DNA from: Acidobacteriota bacterium
GTDB taxonomy: Bacteria; Acidobacteriota; Terriglobia; Acidiferrales; UBA7541
DNA length: 6,436 nucleotides
NCBI GenBank assembly: GCA_003131985.1
Contig: PKWH01000088.1
Location: 8,999 to 15,434 of the forward strand
Direction of reading: 5' to 3'
In this document: positions 1-6,020 of the stretch, one piece after another
How positions within the stretch are numbered: position 1 is the first letter of the stretch
How the letters are laid out: each line of letters begins with the position of its first letter
The notes under the pieces: generated by a model
Database searches by the model: none
Told to the model about the DNA's origin: nothing
What the model saw: only the letters and a program-made list of their open reading frames with translations
Translations under genes and position numbers: made by a program

Positions 1-152
1 CTCAAAAGCCGCAGCCGCGACTTGCAGAGCCTGAGGCGCCTGATGTTCCGCGCGTACCATTCGGCCGCGGGCCCAAGGACAAATCCGTGCGAGAAACTCA
101 AAATCCTCGCGATCGGCATCAAAATCCACGCGATAAACGCGGGAGACGCTGA
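1..152 (+). CDS. 3' end of upstream gene, probably E1 alpha subunit of a 2-oxoacid dehydrogenase (partial)
   Basis: The frame starting at base 3 is open from the window edge to a TGA at 150-152, giving the last 49 residues of a protein whose start lies outside the window. The stop is one base before the E1 beta ATG (TGACATG), the spacing expected of translationally coupled operon genes. The visible peptide is a low-complexity tail rich in Pro, Arg, Gln, Glu and Asp, with an in-frame heptad-like repeat (QNPRDR then QNPRDK). No catalytic motif is visible. The E1 alpha call rests only on context, because E1 alpha normally precedes E1 beta. Such a basic, probably disordered tail is not a standard E1 alpha ending, so it may be a lineage-specific extension. 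Another frame stops at base 32 and could instead be the true end of the upstream gene. Confidence 0.45.
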   Translation, partial: QKPQPRLAEPEAPDVPRVPFGRGPKDKSVRETQNPRDRHQNPRDKRGRR

Positions 153-153
153 C

Positions 154-1128
154 ATGGCCCCCATTACGATGATCGAGGGAATTCGCCAGGCCATGTTCGA
201 AGAGATGGACCGCGACCCGGCGGTCGTAGCCATCGGCGAAGATATTGGTGTGTATGGCGGGGCGTTCAAAGCCACGGAGGGATTGCTGGCGAAATTCGGC
301 CGCGAGCGCGTGATAGAGACGCCGATCAGCGAAACCGCTATTGTAGGCGCGGCTTGCGGAATGGGATTCCTGGGCTTGCGGCCGGTAGCCGAAATGCAGT
401 TTATTGATTTCATCGCGTGCTGTTTCAACCAGGTGACGAACTTCGTCGCGAAATCTCACTACCTGTGGGGCGCGCCGGTGCCTATGGTCATTCGGGGACC
501 TTCCGGCGGAGGCGTTCACGGAGGCCCGTTTCATTCGGCGAACCCGGAGATGTATTTCGTTCACACGCCGGGGCTGAAGGTGATTTATCCTTCTACGCCG
601 TCAGACGCCAAAGGGTTGCTGAAGTCCGCGATCCGCGACAATAATCCCGTGCTGTTTTTCGAGCACAAATTTCTTTACCGCCGAATCAAGGAAGAAGTTC
701 CCGAGGGCGATCACCTGGTTCCAATCGGGAAAGCCATCGTTCGGCGCGAGGGCACGGACTTGACCATCATCAGCTATGCGGCCATGGCGCACACGTCCAT
801 GGAAGCTGCGGAACAATTGGCGAAAGAAGGCATCGAAGCGGAGGTGATCGATTTGCGGACGCTGCTTCCGCTGGATCGTGAGACGATTCTGACTTCGGTG
901 AAGAAAACGAACAAGCTCTTGATCGTTCACGAGGATACGCGCACCGGAGGCATCGCGGGAGAAATTGCGGCGATCGTGTGCGAAGGCGCCTTCGAAGACC
1001 TCGACGGGCCCATCGCGCGCGTGACGGGTCTCGATACTCCCGTGCCGTATGCGCCTACGCTGGAAGAAAGATTTCTGCCGAATACGGAAAAAGTTGTCGC
1101 AGCCGCGCGCGAGTTGGCAAAATACTGA
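154..1128 (+). CDS. 2-oxoacid dehydrogenase E1 component, beta subunit
   Basis: This is the beta subunit of a heterotetrameric thiamine-diphosphate E1 (pyruvate / branched-chain 2-oxoacid dehydrogenase type). With E1 alpha it decarboxylates a 2-oxoacid and reductively acylates the lipoyl group of E2, in the cytoplasm. The product is 324 residues, the usual length for the family. Visible motifs are GED at 28-30, the PISE segment whose Glu60 matches the glutamate that activates the thiamine N1', a glycine-rich GGGVHGGPFHS stretch at 118-128 whose His127 matches the conserved active-site histidine, and a C-terminal transketolase-like domain from about residue 190 (TDLTIISYAA; EVIDLRTLLPLD; HEDTRTGG at 259-266). 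The frame is open further upstream to a TTG at 22, but ATG 154 is preferred: it has a GGGAGA Shine-Dalgarno sequence at 141-146, begins exactly where family homology begins, and directly follows the upstream stop. The substrate is not determined. Confidence 0.93.
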   Translation: MAPITMIEGIRQAMFEEMDRDPAVVAIGEDIGVYGGAFKATEGLLAKFGRERVIETPISETAIVGAACGMGFLGLRPVAEMQFIDFIACCFNQVTNFVAKSHYLWGAPVPMVIRGPSGGGVHGGPFHSANPEMYFVHTPGLKVIYPSTPSDAKGLLKSAIRDNNPVLFFEHKFLYRRIKEEVPEGDHLVPIGKAIVRREGTDLTIISYAAMAHTSMEAAEQLAKEGIEAEVIDLRTLLPLDRETILTSVKKTNKLLIVHEDTRTGGIAGEIAAIVCEGAFEDLDGPIARVTGLDTPVPYAPTLEERFLPNTEKVVAAARELAKY

Positions 1129-1133
1129 GGAGG
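1127..1133 (+). promoter_or_regulatory. Shine-Dalgarno sequence overlapping the E1 beta stop codon
   Basis: The bases GAGGAGG include the last two bases of the E1 beta TGA and lie 13 nt before ATG 1147. The match to the anti-Shine-Dalgarno is strong, but the spacing is long. The overlap suggests that ribosomes ending E1 beta translation help start the small downstream gene. Confidence 0.6.
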
Positions 1134-1146
1134 CAGGCGCTCTGAC

Positions 1147-1398
1147 ATGGGAAAAACCAAGGGGTTGAACAAAGCGGAGTTTGAAGTCGGCGACGAGGTG
1201 CGCATCGCAGACCGCGCGTTTCTTGAAAACTTCATGGAAGCCGGCCAATATCACAATGAGCTGGAGCCGGAGCAACTCGAATACGCGGGCCGCACGGCCA
1301 AGGTAAAAGAGGTTTCGTTTTTCCACGGTGGAGACGAGATTTATACGCTTCAGGGAGTGCCGGGCGTGTGGCACGAAGAATGTCTCGCCGCGGCCTGA
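1147..1398 (+). CDS. Small conserved-looking protein of unknown function inside the dehydrogenase operon (possible SH3-like barrel)
   Basis: The product is 83 residues and I do not recognise a named family. It begins with a short basic segment (MGKTKGLNK), followed by a beta-rich pattern: VGDEVRI at 14-20, an acidic helix-like middle (about 24-46), then short strands TAKVKEV (50-56), EIYTL (64-68) and a closing GVWHEECL (73-80). The VGDEVRI opening, an alternating-hydrophobic middle and a final Trp-containing strand suggest a compact SH3-like or KOW-like barrel; that is inference. There is no signal peptide or membrane segment. Codon use resembles the flanking genes, a Shine-Dalgarno sequence precedes it, and it sits 18 nt after E1 beta and 24 nt before E2, so it is very probably translated with them. 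It could be an accessory factor of the complex or an unrelated passenger. The antisense frame over it is a shadow. Confidence 0.8.
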   Translation: MGKTKGLNKAEFEVGDEVRIADRAFLENFMEAGQYHNELEPEQLEYAGRTAKVKEVSFFHGGDEIYTLQGVPGVWHEECLAAA

Positions 1399-1411
1399 GT
1401 TTCGAGTTCAC

Positions 1412-1416
1412 AGGAG
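1412..1416 (+). promoter_or_regulatory. Shine-Dalgarno sequence of the E2 gene
   Basis: AGGAG lies 6 nt upstream of ATG 1423. It fixes the E2 start, which also coincides with the beginning of lipoyl-domain homology. Confidence 0.8.
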
Positions 1417-1422
1417 AATACT

Positions 1423-2802
1423 ATGGCAGTCGACGTCATCATGCCCCAGATGGGGGAGAGCATTTTCGAAGGCACGATTACCAAATGGCTGAAAAAAGCC
1501 GGTGACAAGATCGAACGCGACGAGCCGCTGTTCGAAATCTCGACCGATAAAGTGGATGCGGAAATTCCCTCGCCTTCTGCCGGCGTGTTGAAAGAAATTA
1601 AAGTGAACGAAGGCCAGACGGTGCCGATACAAACGGTTGTCGCCATTATCGAAACCGACGGCGCTGGAGCTCAGTCTGCTGCGCCTGCCCCTGCGAAAGC
1701 TGCCGTGCCTGCGGCTGCGTCCGCGGCTAAATCCGCTCCGCCTGCAAACGTTCCAGCCAGCGGTGCGCCTGCTGCCAAGACTGAAGCGGCGAAGTCAGCG
1801 CCTCCTGCAGAAACAGTTCAGCAGAAGCCTGCGGTTTCGGCGAGCGGTGAAAAAGTGCGCAGTTCCCCTCTCGTGCGACGCATCGCGCGCGAGCATGATG
1901 TGGATCTGACGCAAGTTCCGGGCAGTGGCGCGGGCGGCCGCGTGAGCAAGAGCGATATTTTAGCTGCTGTCGAAGGCGGTGGTTCGTCGGCCGCCGCTCC
2001 ACGAACTGGGTCGGCCCCTGCACGGGCTTCGGCTCCTCCGCCGGTGAGCGGGGGTGCATCCGCTTCCGCGGTGCTCGAGAATGCCGTGCCGCGCGAAAAA
2101 ATGTACTTCGGCCACTACGAAGTTCAGCCAATGTCCGTGATGCGGCAGCGTATCGCCGAACATATGGTGCTATCGAAGCGCGTTTCTCCGCACGTGTATT
2201 CCGTGGATGAAGTAAACGTCTCGGGGATCGCCGCCATTCGCGCGAAGATGAAGAACAAATTCGAGGAAACTACCGGGACAAAGCTGACGTTCATGCCGTT
2301 TTTCGTGCGCGCGGCGGTGGAAGGTTTGCGCACGTTTCCGACCGTGAATTCATCGGTGGACGGAACGAACATCGTGCTGCACAAGGAATGCAATATCGGC
2401 GTTGCAGTCGCGCTGGATTGGGGCTTAATCGTTCCGGTAATCAAAAACGCGGAAGAGAAGAACTTTTTGGGGATTGCCCGCGCGATGAACGATCTTGCCG
2501 AACGTGCGCGTGCAAAGAAGCTCAAACCCGAAGAAGTTGCCGACGGAACTTTTGCGATTACAAACCCGGGAGTCTTTGGCGGGCTGTTTGGCTTGCCCGT
2601 AATTAACCAACCAAACGTCGCGATACTGGGGTTGGGCACCATCGAGAAGCGTCCGGTAGTAATCGACGACGCGATCGCTATTCGCTCTATGGTTTACCTC
2701 ACACTGTCCTACGATCATCGCGTCGTGGATGGCGCCGTGGCGCACCAGTTCATGGGCAAAATCAAGCACACGTTGGAGAATTGGACGGAAGATATTCTTT
2801 AG
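1423..2802 (+). CDS. Dihydrolipoamide acyltransferase, E2 component of a 2-oxoacid dehydrogenase complex
   Basis: E2 forms the core of the complex and moves the acyl group from its lipoyl arm to CoA. The 459-residue product has the complete architecture. A single lipoyl domain spans about residues 1-78, with the lipoylated Lys43 in STDKVDAE. An Ala/Pro/Lys-rich flexible linker follows (about 81-144). The peripheral subunit-binding domain is at about 146-183 (SSPLVRRIAREH ... VPGSGAGGRVSKSDIL). A second Ala/Pro/Ser linker covers about 185-222, and the catalytic domain about 228-459. The catalytic domain keeps the active-site signature DHRVVDG at 431-437 (His432) and TNPGVFGGLFGLPVINQP at 380-397. 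One lipoyl domain and the STDKVDAE and NPGVFG motifs fit branched-chain or 2-oxoglutarate type E2s as well as some pyruvate E2s, so substrate and gene symbol are left open. Together with E1 beta upstream it indicates a working complex, with E3 encoded elsewhere. Confidence 0.95.
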   Translation: MAVDVIMPQMGESIFEGTITKWLKKAGDKIERDEPLFEISTDKVDAEIPSPSAGVLKEIKVNEGQTVPIQTVVAIIETDGAGAQSAAPAPAKAAVPAAASAAKSAPPANVPASGAPAAKTEAAKSAPPAETVQQKPAVSASGEKVRSSPLVRRIAREHDVDLTQVPGSGAGGRVSKSDILAAVEGGGSSAAAPRTGSAPARASAPPPVSGGASASAVLENAVPREKMYFGHYEVQPMSVMRQRIAEHMVLSKRVSPHVYSVDEVNVSGIAAIRAKMKNKFEETTGTKLTFMPFFVRAAVEGLRTFPTVNSSVDGTNIVLHKECNIGVAVALDWGLIVPVIKNAEEKNFLGIARAMNDLAERARAKKLKPEEVADGTFAITNPGVFGGLFGLPVINQPNVAILGLGTIEKRPVVIDDAIAIRSMVYLTLSYDHRVVDGAVAHQFMGKIKHTLENWTEDIL

Positions 2803-2813
2803 GCTTTCTCGGC

Positions 2814-2845
2814 GGCTCGTAGTCAGCGCTGAGAGCTACGAAGCC
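2814..2845 (+). repeat. Inverted repeat (9-bp stem with one bulge) after the E2 gene
   Basis: GGCTCGTAG (2814-2822) pairs with CTACGAAGCC (2836-2845), leaving only A2841 bulged. The 13-nt loop contains the perfect palindrome TCAGCGCTGA (2823-2832). The right arm shares bases with the next hairpin, so both cannot form fully at once. It could be a transcript-end structure that stabilises the mRNA, or an alternative fold that competes with the putative terminator. Confidence 0.5.
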
Positions 2846-2870
2846 CTCGGGCTTCCGGCCTAATTTCGTT
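2840..2870 (+). terminator. Possible intrinsic terminator of the dehydrogenase operon
   Basis: GAAGCCC (2840-2846) and GGGCTTC (2849-2855) are perfect complements around two bases, giving a compact GC-rich stem with an effective 4-nt loop. It is followed by CCGGCC and then a broken T-rich stretch (TTTCGTTTT at about 2864-2872). It lies 38 nt after the E2 stop and before an unrelated oxidoreductase gene, a sensible place for transcription to end. The T tract is interrupted and displaced from the stem, so termination may be weak or leave some readthrough. Confidence 0.4.
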
Positions 2871-2909
2871 TTCACCGCAGGCTATGAGCTGCTAGCGTTT
2901 TCTTCTCTC

Positions 2910-4073
2910 ATGCACGCCGATTCTAAAACACACAAGTGGGGCAGTCCTCCGTGGCAGATTGATTTCACCGCCCCTCCGCATCCTGCGCCGCTCCCTGAGG
3001 TTTTGGACTTCGCCGTGATCGGCGGCGGGTTTACGGGACTGGCTGCCGCTGCGTGGCTACGAAAAATAGCGCCGGAGAAATCGGCGGCGGTGTTCGAAGC
3101 CGGGTACATCGGCTCGGGCGCAAGCGGGCGAACGGGCGGGATGGCGCTGGCTGAATCTGCAGCCGGCGATCTTCCAGGTTTGGACGACGTCCTTGCGGGG
3201 TTCAGCGAAATTCTTGACGAGCTCGGCGTGGAGTGCGACCGGCGACTGAATGGCGCCTGGGAAGTGGGCCGCGAAAAAGGGCTGACGGATTCTGCCGTTT
3301 CCTGGAATGACTCGGGGACCTTGCGCGTCACAAAAGAGGTTTCGGGCGGCACGATCGATCCTGGGAAACTGGTAAGCGGTTTGGGGCGAGCTGCTGATCG
3401 ACTGGGCGCGCGCATTCTGGAGAATCATCCGGCAGCAAATATACGATGGAGCGACGTCGCTGAGATTGAGCTGGCGCCCGAGGGGCAGGGCGTGAAAAAA
3501 ATCTCCGCTAGTCAGATTATTTTTGCGACCAATGCTCTCTCGCTCAGGCTGTCCGGGTTGGAACAGGGCAGCCATCCGAGGTTGACGCTGGCGGTCGCTA
3601 CTGAGCCAGTCAGCGAAGAGACGCTTGAGAAAATCGGCCTGGCGGAACGGAAACCGTTTTACACAGTAGACATGCCATATCTGTGGGGGCGCGTGCGGAA
3701 GGACAATTCCGTCATATTTGGAGCGGGTTTGGTGCAATCGCCGGATTCCGACGATCTCGATGGCGTGGATATCTCGTCCGAAGACCCTGCGCGAATTTTT
3801 ACATCGCTGGAAAATCGCGTGCGCGGCCTGCATCCGGCACTTGAGTCGGTGGGCTTCACGCACCGCTGGGGTGGGCCGATCATGTTCCGGGACTCCTGGA
3901 AACCTGTTTTTACCTGGCATCCCCGGGCCATGAAAGAGAAAAATGCGATTGTCATTGGCGCTTTCGCTGGGCACGGCGTGGCGCTTTCGTCATATCTGGG
4001 ACGGTGGGCTGCGGAAGCTTTACTGAAGGGTCGCGGACTGCCTAAGTGGGGGAAATTGGACGGTGAGTCTTAG
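2910..4073 (+). CDS. FAD-dependent oxidoreductase, DAO family
   Basis: The 387-residue product is a flavoprotein of the D-amino-acid-oxidase/glycine-oxidase/gamma-glutamylputrescine-oxidase type. These typically oxidise an amine or amino acid C-N bond in the cytoplasm, but the substrate here is unknown. After an N-terminal lead (about 1-32) comes the dinucleotide-binding fold: VIGGGFTGLAAAAWL at 36-50 with the GxGxxG signature, Glu63 at the end of the second strand (ribose contact), and GSGASGRTGG at 68-77. The C-terminal end carries HRWGGPIMF and a second FAD-contacting region, VIGAFAGHGVALS. The length is normal for the family. The start is the least certain point: no Shine-Dalgarno sequence precedes ATG 2910, only a pyrimidine-rich run, although the frame is open back to 2823. 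The gene follows E2 after 107 nt that include a putative terminator, so it may be transcribed on its own or by readthrough. A long antisense frame across it is a shadow of its codon structure. Confidence 0.87.
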   Translation: MHADSKTHKWGSPPWQIDFTAPPHPAPLPEVLDFAVIGGGFTGLAAAAWLRKIAPEKSAAVFEAGYIGSGASGRTGGMALAESAAGDLPGLDDVLAGFSEILDELGVECDRRLNGAWEVGREKGLTDSAVSWNDSGTLRVTKEVSGGTIDPGKLVSGLGRAADRLGARILENHPAANIRWSDVAEIELAPEGQGVKKISASQIIFATNALSLRLSGLEQGSHPRLTLAVATEPVSEETLEKIGLAERKPFYTVDMPYLWGRVRKDNSVIFGAGLVQSPDSDDLDGVDISSEDPARIFTSLENRVRGLHPALESVGFTHRWGGPIMFRDSWKPVFTWHPRAMKEKNAIVIGAFAGHGVALSSYLGRWAAEALLKGRGLPKWGKLDGES

Positions 4074-4079
4074 AGTAGC

Positions 4080-4091
4080 TGGATCGATCCA
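4080..4091. repeat. 12-bp perfect palindrome between convergent genes
   Basis: TGGATCGATCCA reads identically on both strands and sits in the 31-nt gap between the ends of the oxidoreductase and DUF3037 genes. A hairpin here would have at most four base pairs and there is no T tract on either side, so it is not a convincing terminator. It may be chance or a protein-binding site. Confidence 0.4.
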
Positions 4092-4104
4092 CGGACTTCG
4101 ACTG

Positions 4105-4923
4105 TTAGTGCAATTTCATTCTTAATTCTTCCGCGAACATTTCCACCTGATTCATCGGAACGATTCGAATGTTTTGGTCTTCGAAAAGTTTGCTGACGAA
4201 TAGCTGCTGCAGGTTACCGCTTACCGGCGCGGCCTCCGTAACGGCGGTGAACTCGCACGACGGCACGCGTTTTCGTATGCTTTCGACGGTATAGGCCAGA
4301 ACTTTGGCTTGCGCCGCATCACGGTTGAGCACCACAGACTGAATGTACCCGCGCACGCCATTCCGGTAGCCGTAGTCGAACTTAAACGGATCGCCCACGT
4401 GGGTATATTCATCGATATGGACAGCCGGTTTGAGTTTCCCCGAGATGTGATGCCGCTGAAAAACATCTTTGAGCTTATTTCGAATCCATGCCCGCGTGCT
4501 TTCCACGATGCCGCCTCCGGCTCTGGCGGGAGGTGCAACGTGGGTGTCGTACAGCCGGGCTAGCTCAACATTGAAGTCTTGCGCGAGAATAGCTTTTTGA
4601 GGGCTGAGCTGCACTGCGTTGGAAAGTGTGTTTTCGAGTTTTGTGAAATATTTGCGCATATCTTCACCGCTCATCGAGCGCAGGGTCTCGAATTCCGAAG
4701 CGAGCGAGTGAAGCAATTCGACATCGGCACCAGGGTGAAGTTTGCGCACGCGGGCAAATTCACGGTCTTCTTCGATGACCTTGATGGCGCGTCGCGACCC
4801 TCCGACCGCTTCGAGCTCCTGGAATTCTTCCAACATGATCCCGATGTTTACCCACTCATCGCGGATCAGGTTTGGTGTATAGCGCAACACTCGATAACGC
4901 AGCGTTTTTCGGTCTTCGGACAT
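4105..4923 (-). CDS. DUF3037 family protein, partner of the HipA-like kinase
   Basis: The 272-residue product is recognised by its N-terminus, where YRVLRYTPNLIRDEWVNIGI (residues 10-29) matches the characteristic opening of the DUF3037 family. The DUF3037 part covers roughly residues 8-125 and contains a charged helical middle (about 76-105). A second region, about 165-272, includes HIDEYTHVGDPFKFDYGY, then predicted strands (GYIQSVVLN, AKVLAYTVESI, CEFTAVTE) and a C-terminal helix; I cannot name it. There is no membrane segment or signal peptide. GGAG at 4930-4933 lies 6 nt upstream of ATG 4923, so the start is secure. The gene begins 31 nt after the kinase stop on the same strand, so the two form an operon. 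From memory, DUF3037 genes are often beside HipA-like kinase genes, suggesting a shared role such as substrate, regulator or antitoxin. The biochemical function is unknown. Confidence 0.85.
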   Translation of the reverse strand: MSEDRKTLRYRVLRYTPNLIRDEWVNIGIMLEEFQELEAVGGSRRAIKVIEEDREFARVRKLHPGADVELLHSLASEFETLRSMSGEDMRKYFTKLENTLSNAVQLSPQKAILAQDFNVELARLYDTHVAPPARAGGGIVESTRAWIRNKLKDVFQRHHISGKLKPAVHIDEYTHVGDPFKFDYGYRNGVRGYIQSVVLNRDAAQAKVLAYTVESIRKRVPSCEFTAVTEAAPVSGNLQQLFVSKLFEDQNIRIVPMNQVEMFAEELRMKLH

Positions 4924-4929
4924 GGCTTA

Positions 4930-4933
4930 CTCC
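4930..4933 (-). promoter_or_regulatory. Shine-Dalgarno sequence of the DUF3037 gene
   Basis: GGAG on the minus strand, six bases before ATG 4923, in the 31-nt gap after the kinase stop codon. The kinase gene has no such site, so the two genes may be translated with different efficiency. Confidence 0.7.
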
Positions 4934-4954
4934 GTAAAGCTTTGATTCAAGAAA

Positions 4955-5770
4955 TCACTTCCAATTAGGAAAGGGCTGCATCGACGATTTCCAAGCTGAT
5001 ATGAGCAGCTCGCGGACCAGTTTGCGGCGCCGCAAGAGATGTTCGAGCATCTTTTCGAGCGCCTCGAAATCGAAACCGTACCATTCACCGGGTATTTCCT
5101 TTTGAATTTCGTCGAGCACCGCCTCGTTCATTTTCGATTCCACCCGTCCCAGCCAGGGTTCAAACGATTCAAGCCCGCGGACCGATTCATACACATGATG
5201 GCGCGAGTAAATTCCTCTGAGAGGAGCGTCCGGAAAATTCCATTCGCCCGCGTTGAAACAGAACCCTTGATCGATCATCTGCGCTTGATAACGTGTTTCA
5301 TTCTTTGCACGAGAGAAAATCGCCTGCCGTCCGTTCGTGTTGCAGGTCCACTTGTCGAAGACGAGCATGCCGCAAAAATCGGCAAGATTTACGACTTCGC
5401 GAAGCTGCTCATCGGGAAGGAAGTCATAAACCACCACTTCCGCCGGCGATCCGGGATAGCGAGACCCGAACTGCAAGCCCGCCTTGCAGGGCGCGCGCCC
5501 GCGTCCCAGCTCGATTACCAAGTCGTCGGTGTGCGCGATCAGTTCTTCGCGCACCTCCACTACGCTCGCCGGAGGAACGGGAAGTCCTATCCGCGCCGCC
5601 AGCCGGGTACCAAGCAATTCGTTCGCCAGAATCCTGGTGCCCTGAGGATTATTCTGAAATTTTACAACGTAATAGGACTCTTCACCCGGCGTGGCTTTAG
5701 ACTCGCATCTCATCAGATGGGACTGCGCTCCGCCGCGCATTCTCCGAACTTGCTCCAGCACCAGGGGCAT
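4955..5770 (-). CDS. HipA-like kinase-domain protein
   Basis: The 271-residue product is a stand-alone HipA-like (HipA_2-type) kinase domain. The visible kinase positions are complete. A glycine/serine loop GGAQSH lies at 13-18. VVKF at 35-38 provides ATP-binding Lys37. NELLGTRLAARIGLPVP at 50-66 has the alpha-C-type Glu51. DKWTCN at 139-144 gives Asp139 and Asn144, the same D-x4-N spacing as Asp309/Asn314 of E. coli HipA. MIDQGFCFN at 165-173 has the metal-binding Asp167. HipA toxins phosphorylate glutamyl-tRNA synthetase, but this protein is much shorter than the roughly 440-residue E. coli HipA and lacks its N-terminal subdomain, so its target is unknown. An in-frame stop at 5785-5783 makes ATG 5770 the first possible start; Met11 is an alternative. 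No Shine-Dalgarno sequence precedes it. The downstream DUF3037 gene is its likely operon partner; no HipB-like helix-turn-helix gene is present. Confidence 0.85.
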   Translation of the reverse strand: MPLVLEQVRRMRGGAQSHLMRCESKATPGEESYYVVKFQNNPQGTRILANELLGTRLAARIGLPVPPASVVEVREELIAHTDDLVIELGRGRAPCKAGLQFGSRYPGSPAEVVVYDFLPDEQLREVVNLADFCGMLVFDKWTCNTNGRQAIFSRAKNETRYQAQMIDQGFCFNAGEWNFPDAPLRGIYSRHHVYESVRGLESFEPWLGRVESKMNEAVLDEIQKEIPGEWYGFDFEALEKMLEHLLRRRKLVRELLISAWKSSMQPFPNWK

Positions 5771-5779
5771 GAAGCGCGT

Positions 5780-5809
5780 ATGCTATCGGCCCAAAGAGGT
5801 CCACGGCAA
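5780..5809 (-). promoter_or_regulatory. Candidate sigma-70 promoter of the kinase gene (leaderless)
   Basis: On the minus strand TTGCCG (5809-5804) and TAGCAT (5785-5780) are separated by 18 nt; each matches the consensus at four of six positions. The -10 box ends 9 nt before ATG 5770, so a transcript would start within a few bases of the ATG. That fits the lack of a Shine-Dalgarno sequence, but both boxes are weak and the assignment is tentative. Confidence 0.3.
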
Positions 5810-6020
5810 GAAAAAGATTTCGAAAGTAGGAAATAGCCGGTAGGTGTACTGGAATGACACTACGCCTACGACAGATGCTTATTTCTGAAGGAATCTCCTG
5901 AGAATGTGCAGAGCGACGGCTGATTCAACAACGGGAACCGCGGTCGAGAAGTAATGCTTCGCGGAGCGGCACGAATGGAACGTGCAGCCCCGCGATAATT
6001 TTGTTTGCCGCGTTCGAAGC

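Noticed and set aside
22..153. N-terminal extension of E1 beta from TTG 22
   Set aside because: Family homology begins at ATG 154, which has a Shine-Dalgarno sequence and follows directly on the upstream stop; the extension has no family-like sequence.
601..1374. Minus-strand open frame (257 codons) opposite E1 beta and the small gene
   Set aside because: It spans two well-supported plus-strand genes and shows no recognisable domain.
2388..2606. Short plus-strand frame inside the E2 gene
   Set aside because: It is an out-of-frame reading of the E2 catalytic domain without a ribosome-binding site or recognisable sequence.
3057..3974. Long minus-strand open frame (305 codons) opposite the flavoprotein gene
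   Set aside because: The plus-strand product has clear FAD-binding motifs; the antisense translation is rich in Arg, Pro and His with no recognisable domain, as expected of a shadow in GC-rich DNA.
4955..5770. Classical HipBA toxin-antitoxin locus
   Set aside because: No helix-turn-helix antitoxin gene is present on either side and the kinase is too short for the full HipA architecture.
5039..5836. Plus-strand open frame (265 codons) opposite the kinase gene
   Set aside because: The minus-strand frame carries a full set of kinase residues; the plus-strand product is a basic, compositionally odd shadow.
5840..5869. Imperfect inverted repeat (GTAGG ... CCTAC) upstream of the kinase gene
   Set aside because: Only five outer pairs, and the inner pairs need an asymmetric five-base bulge; such structures arise readily by chance.
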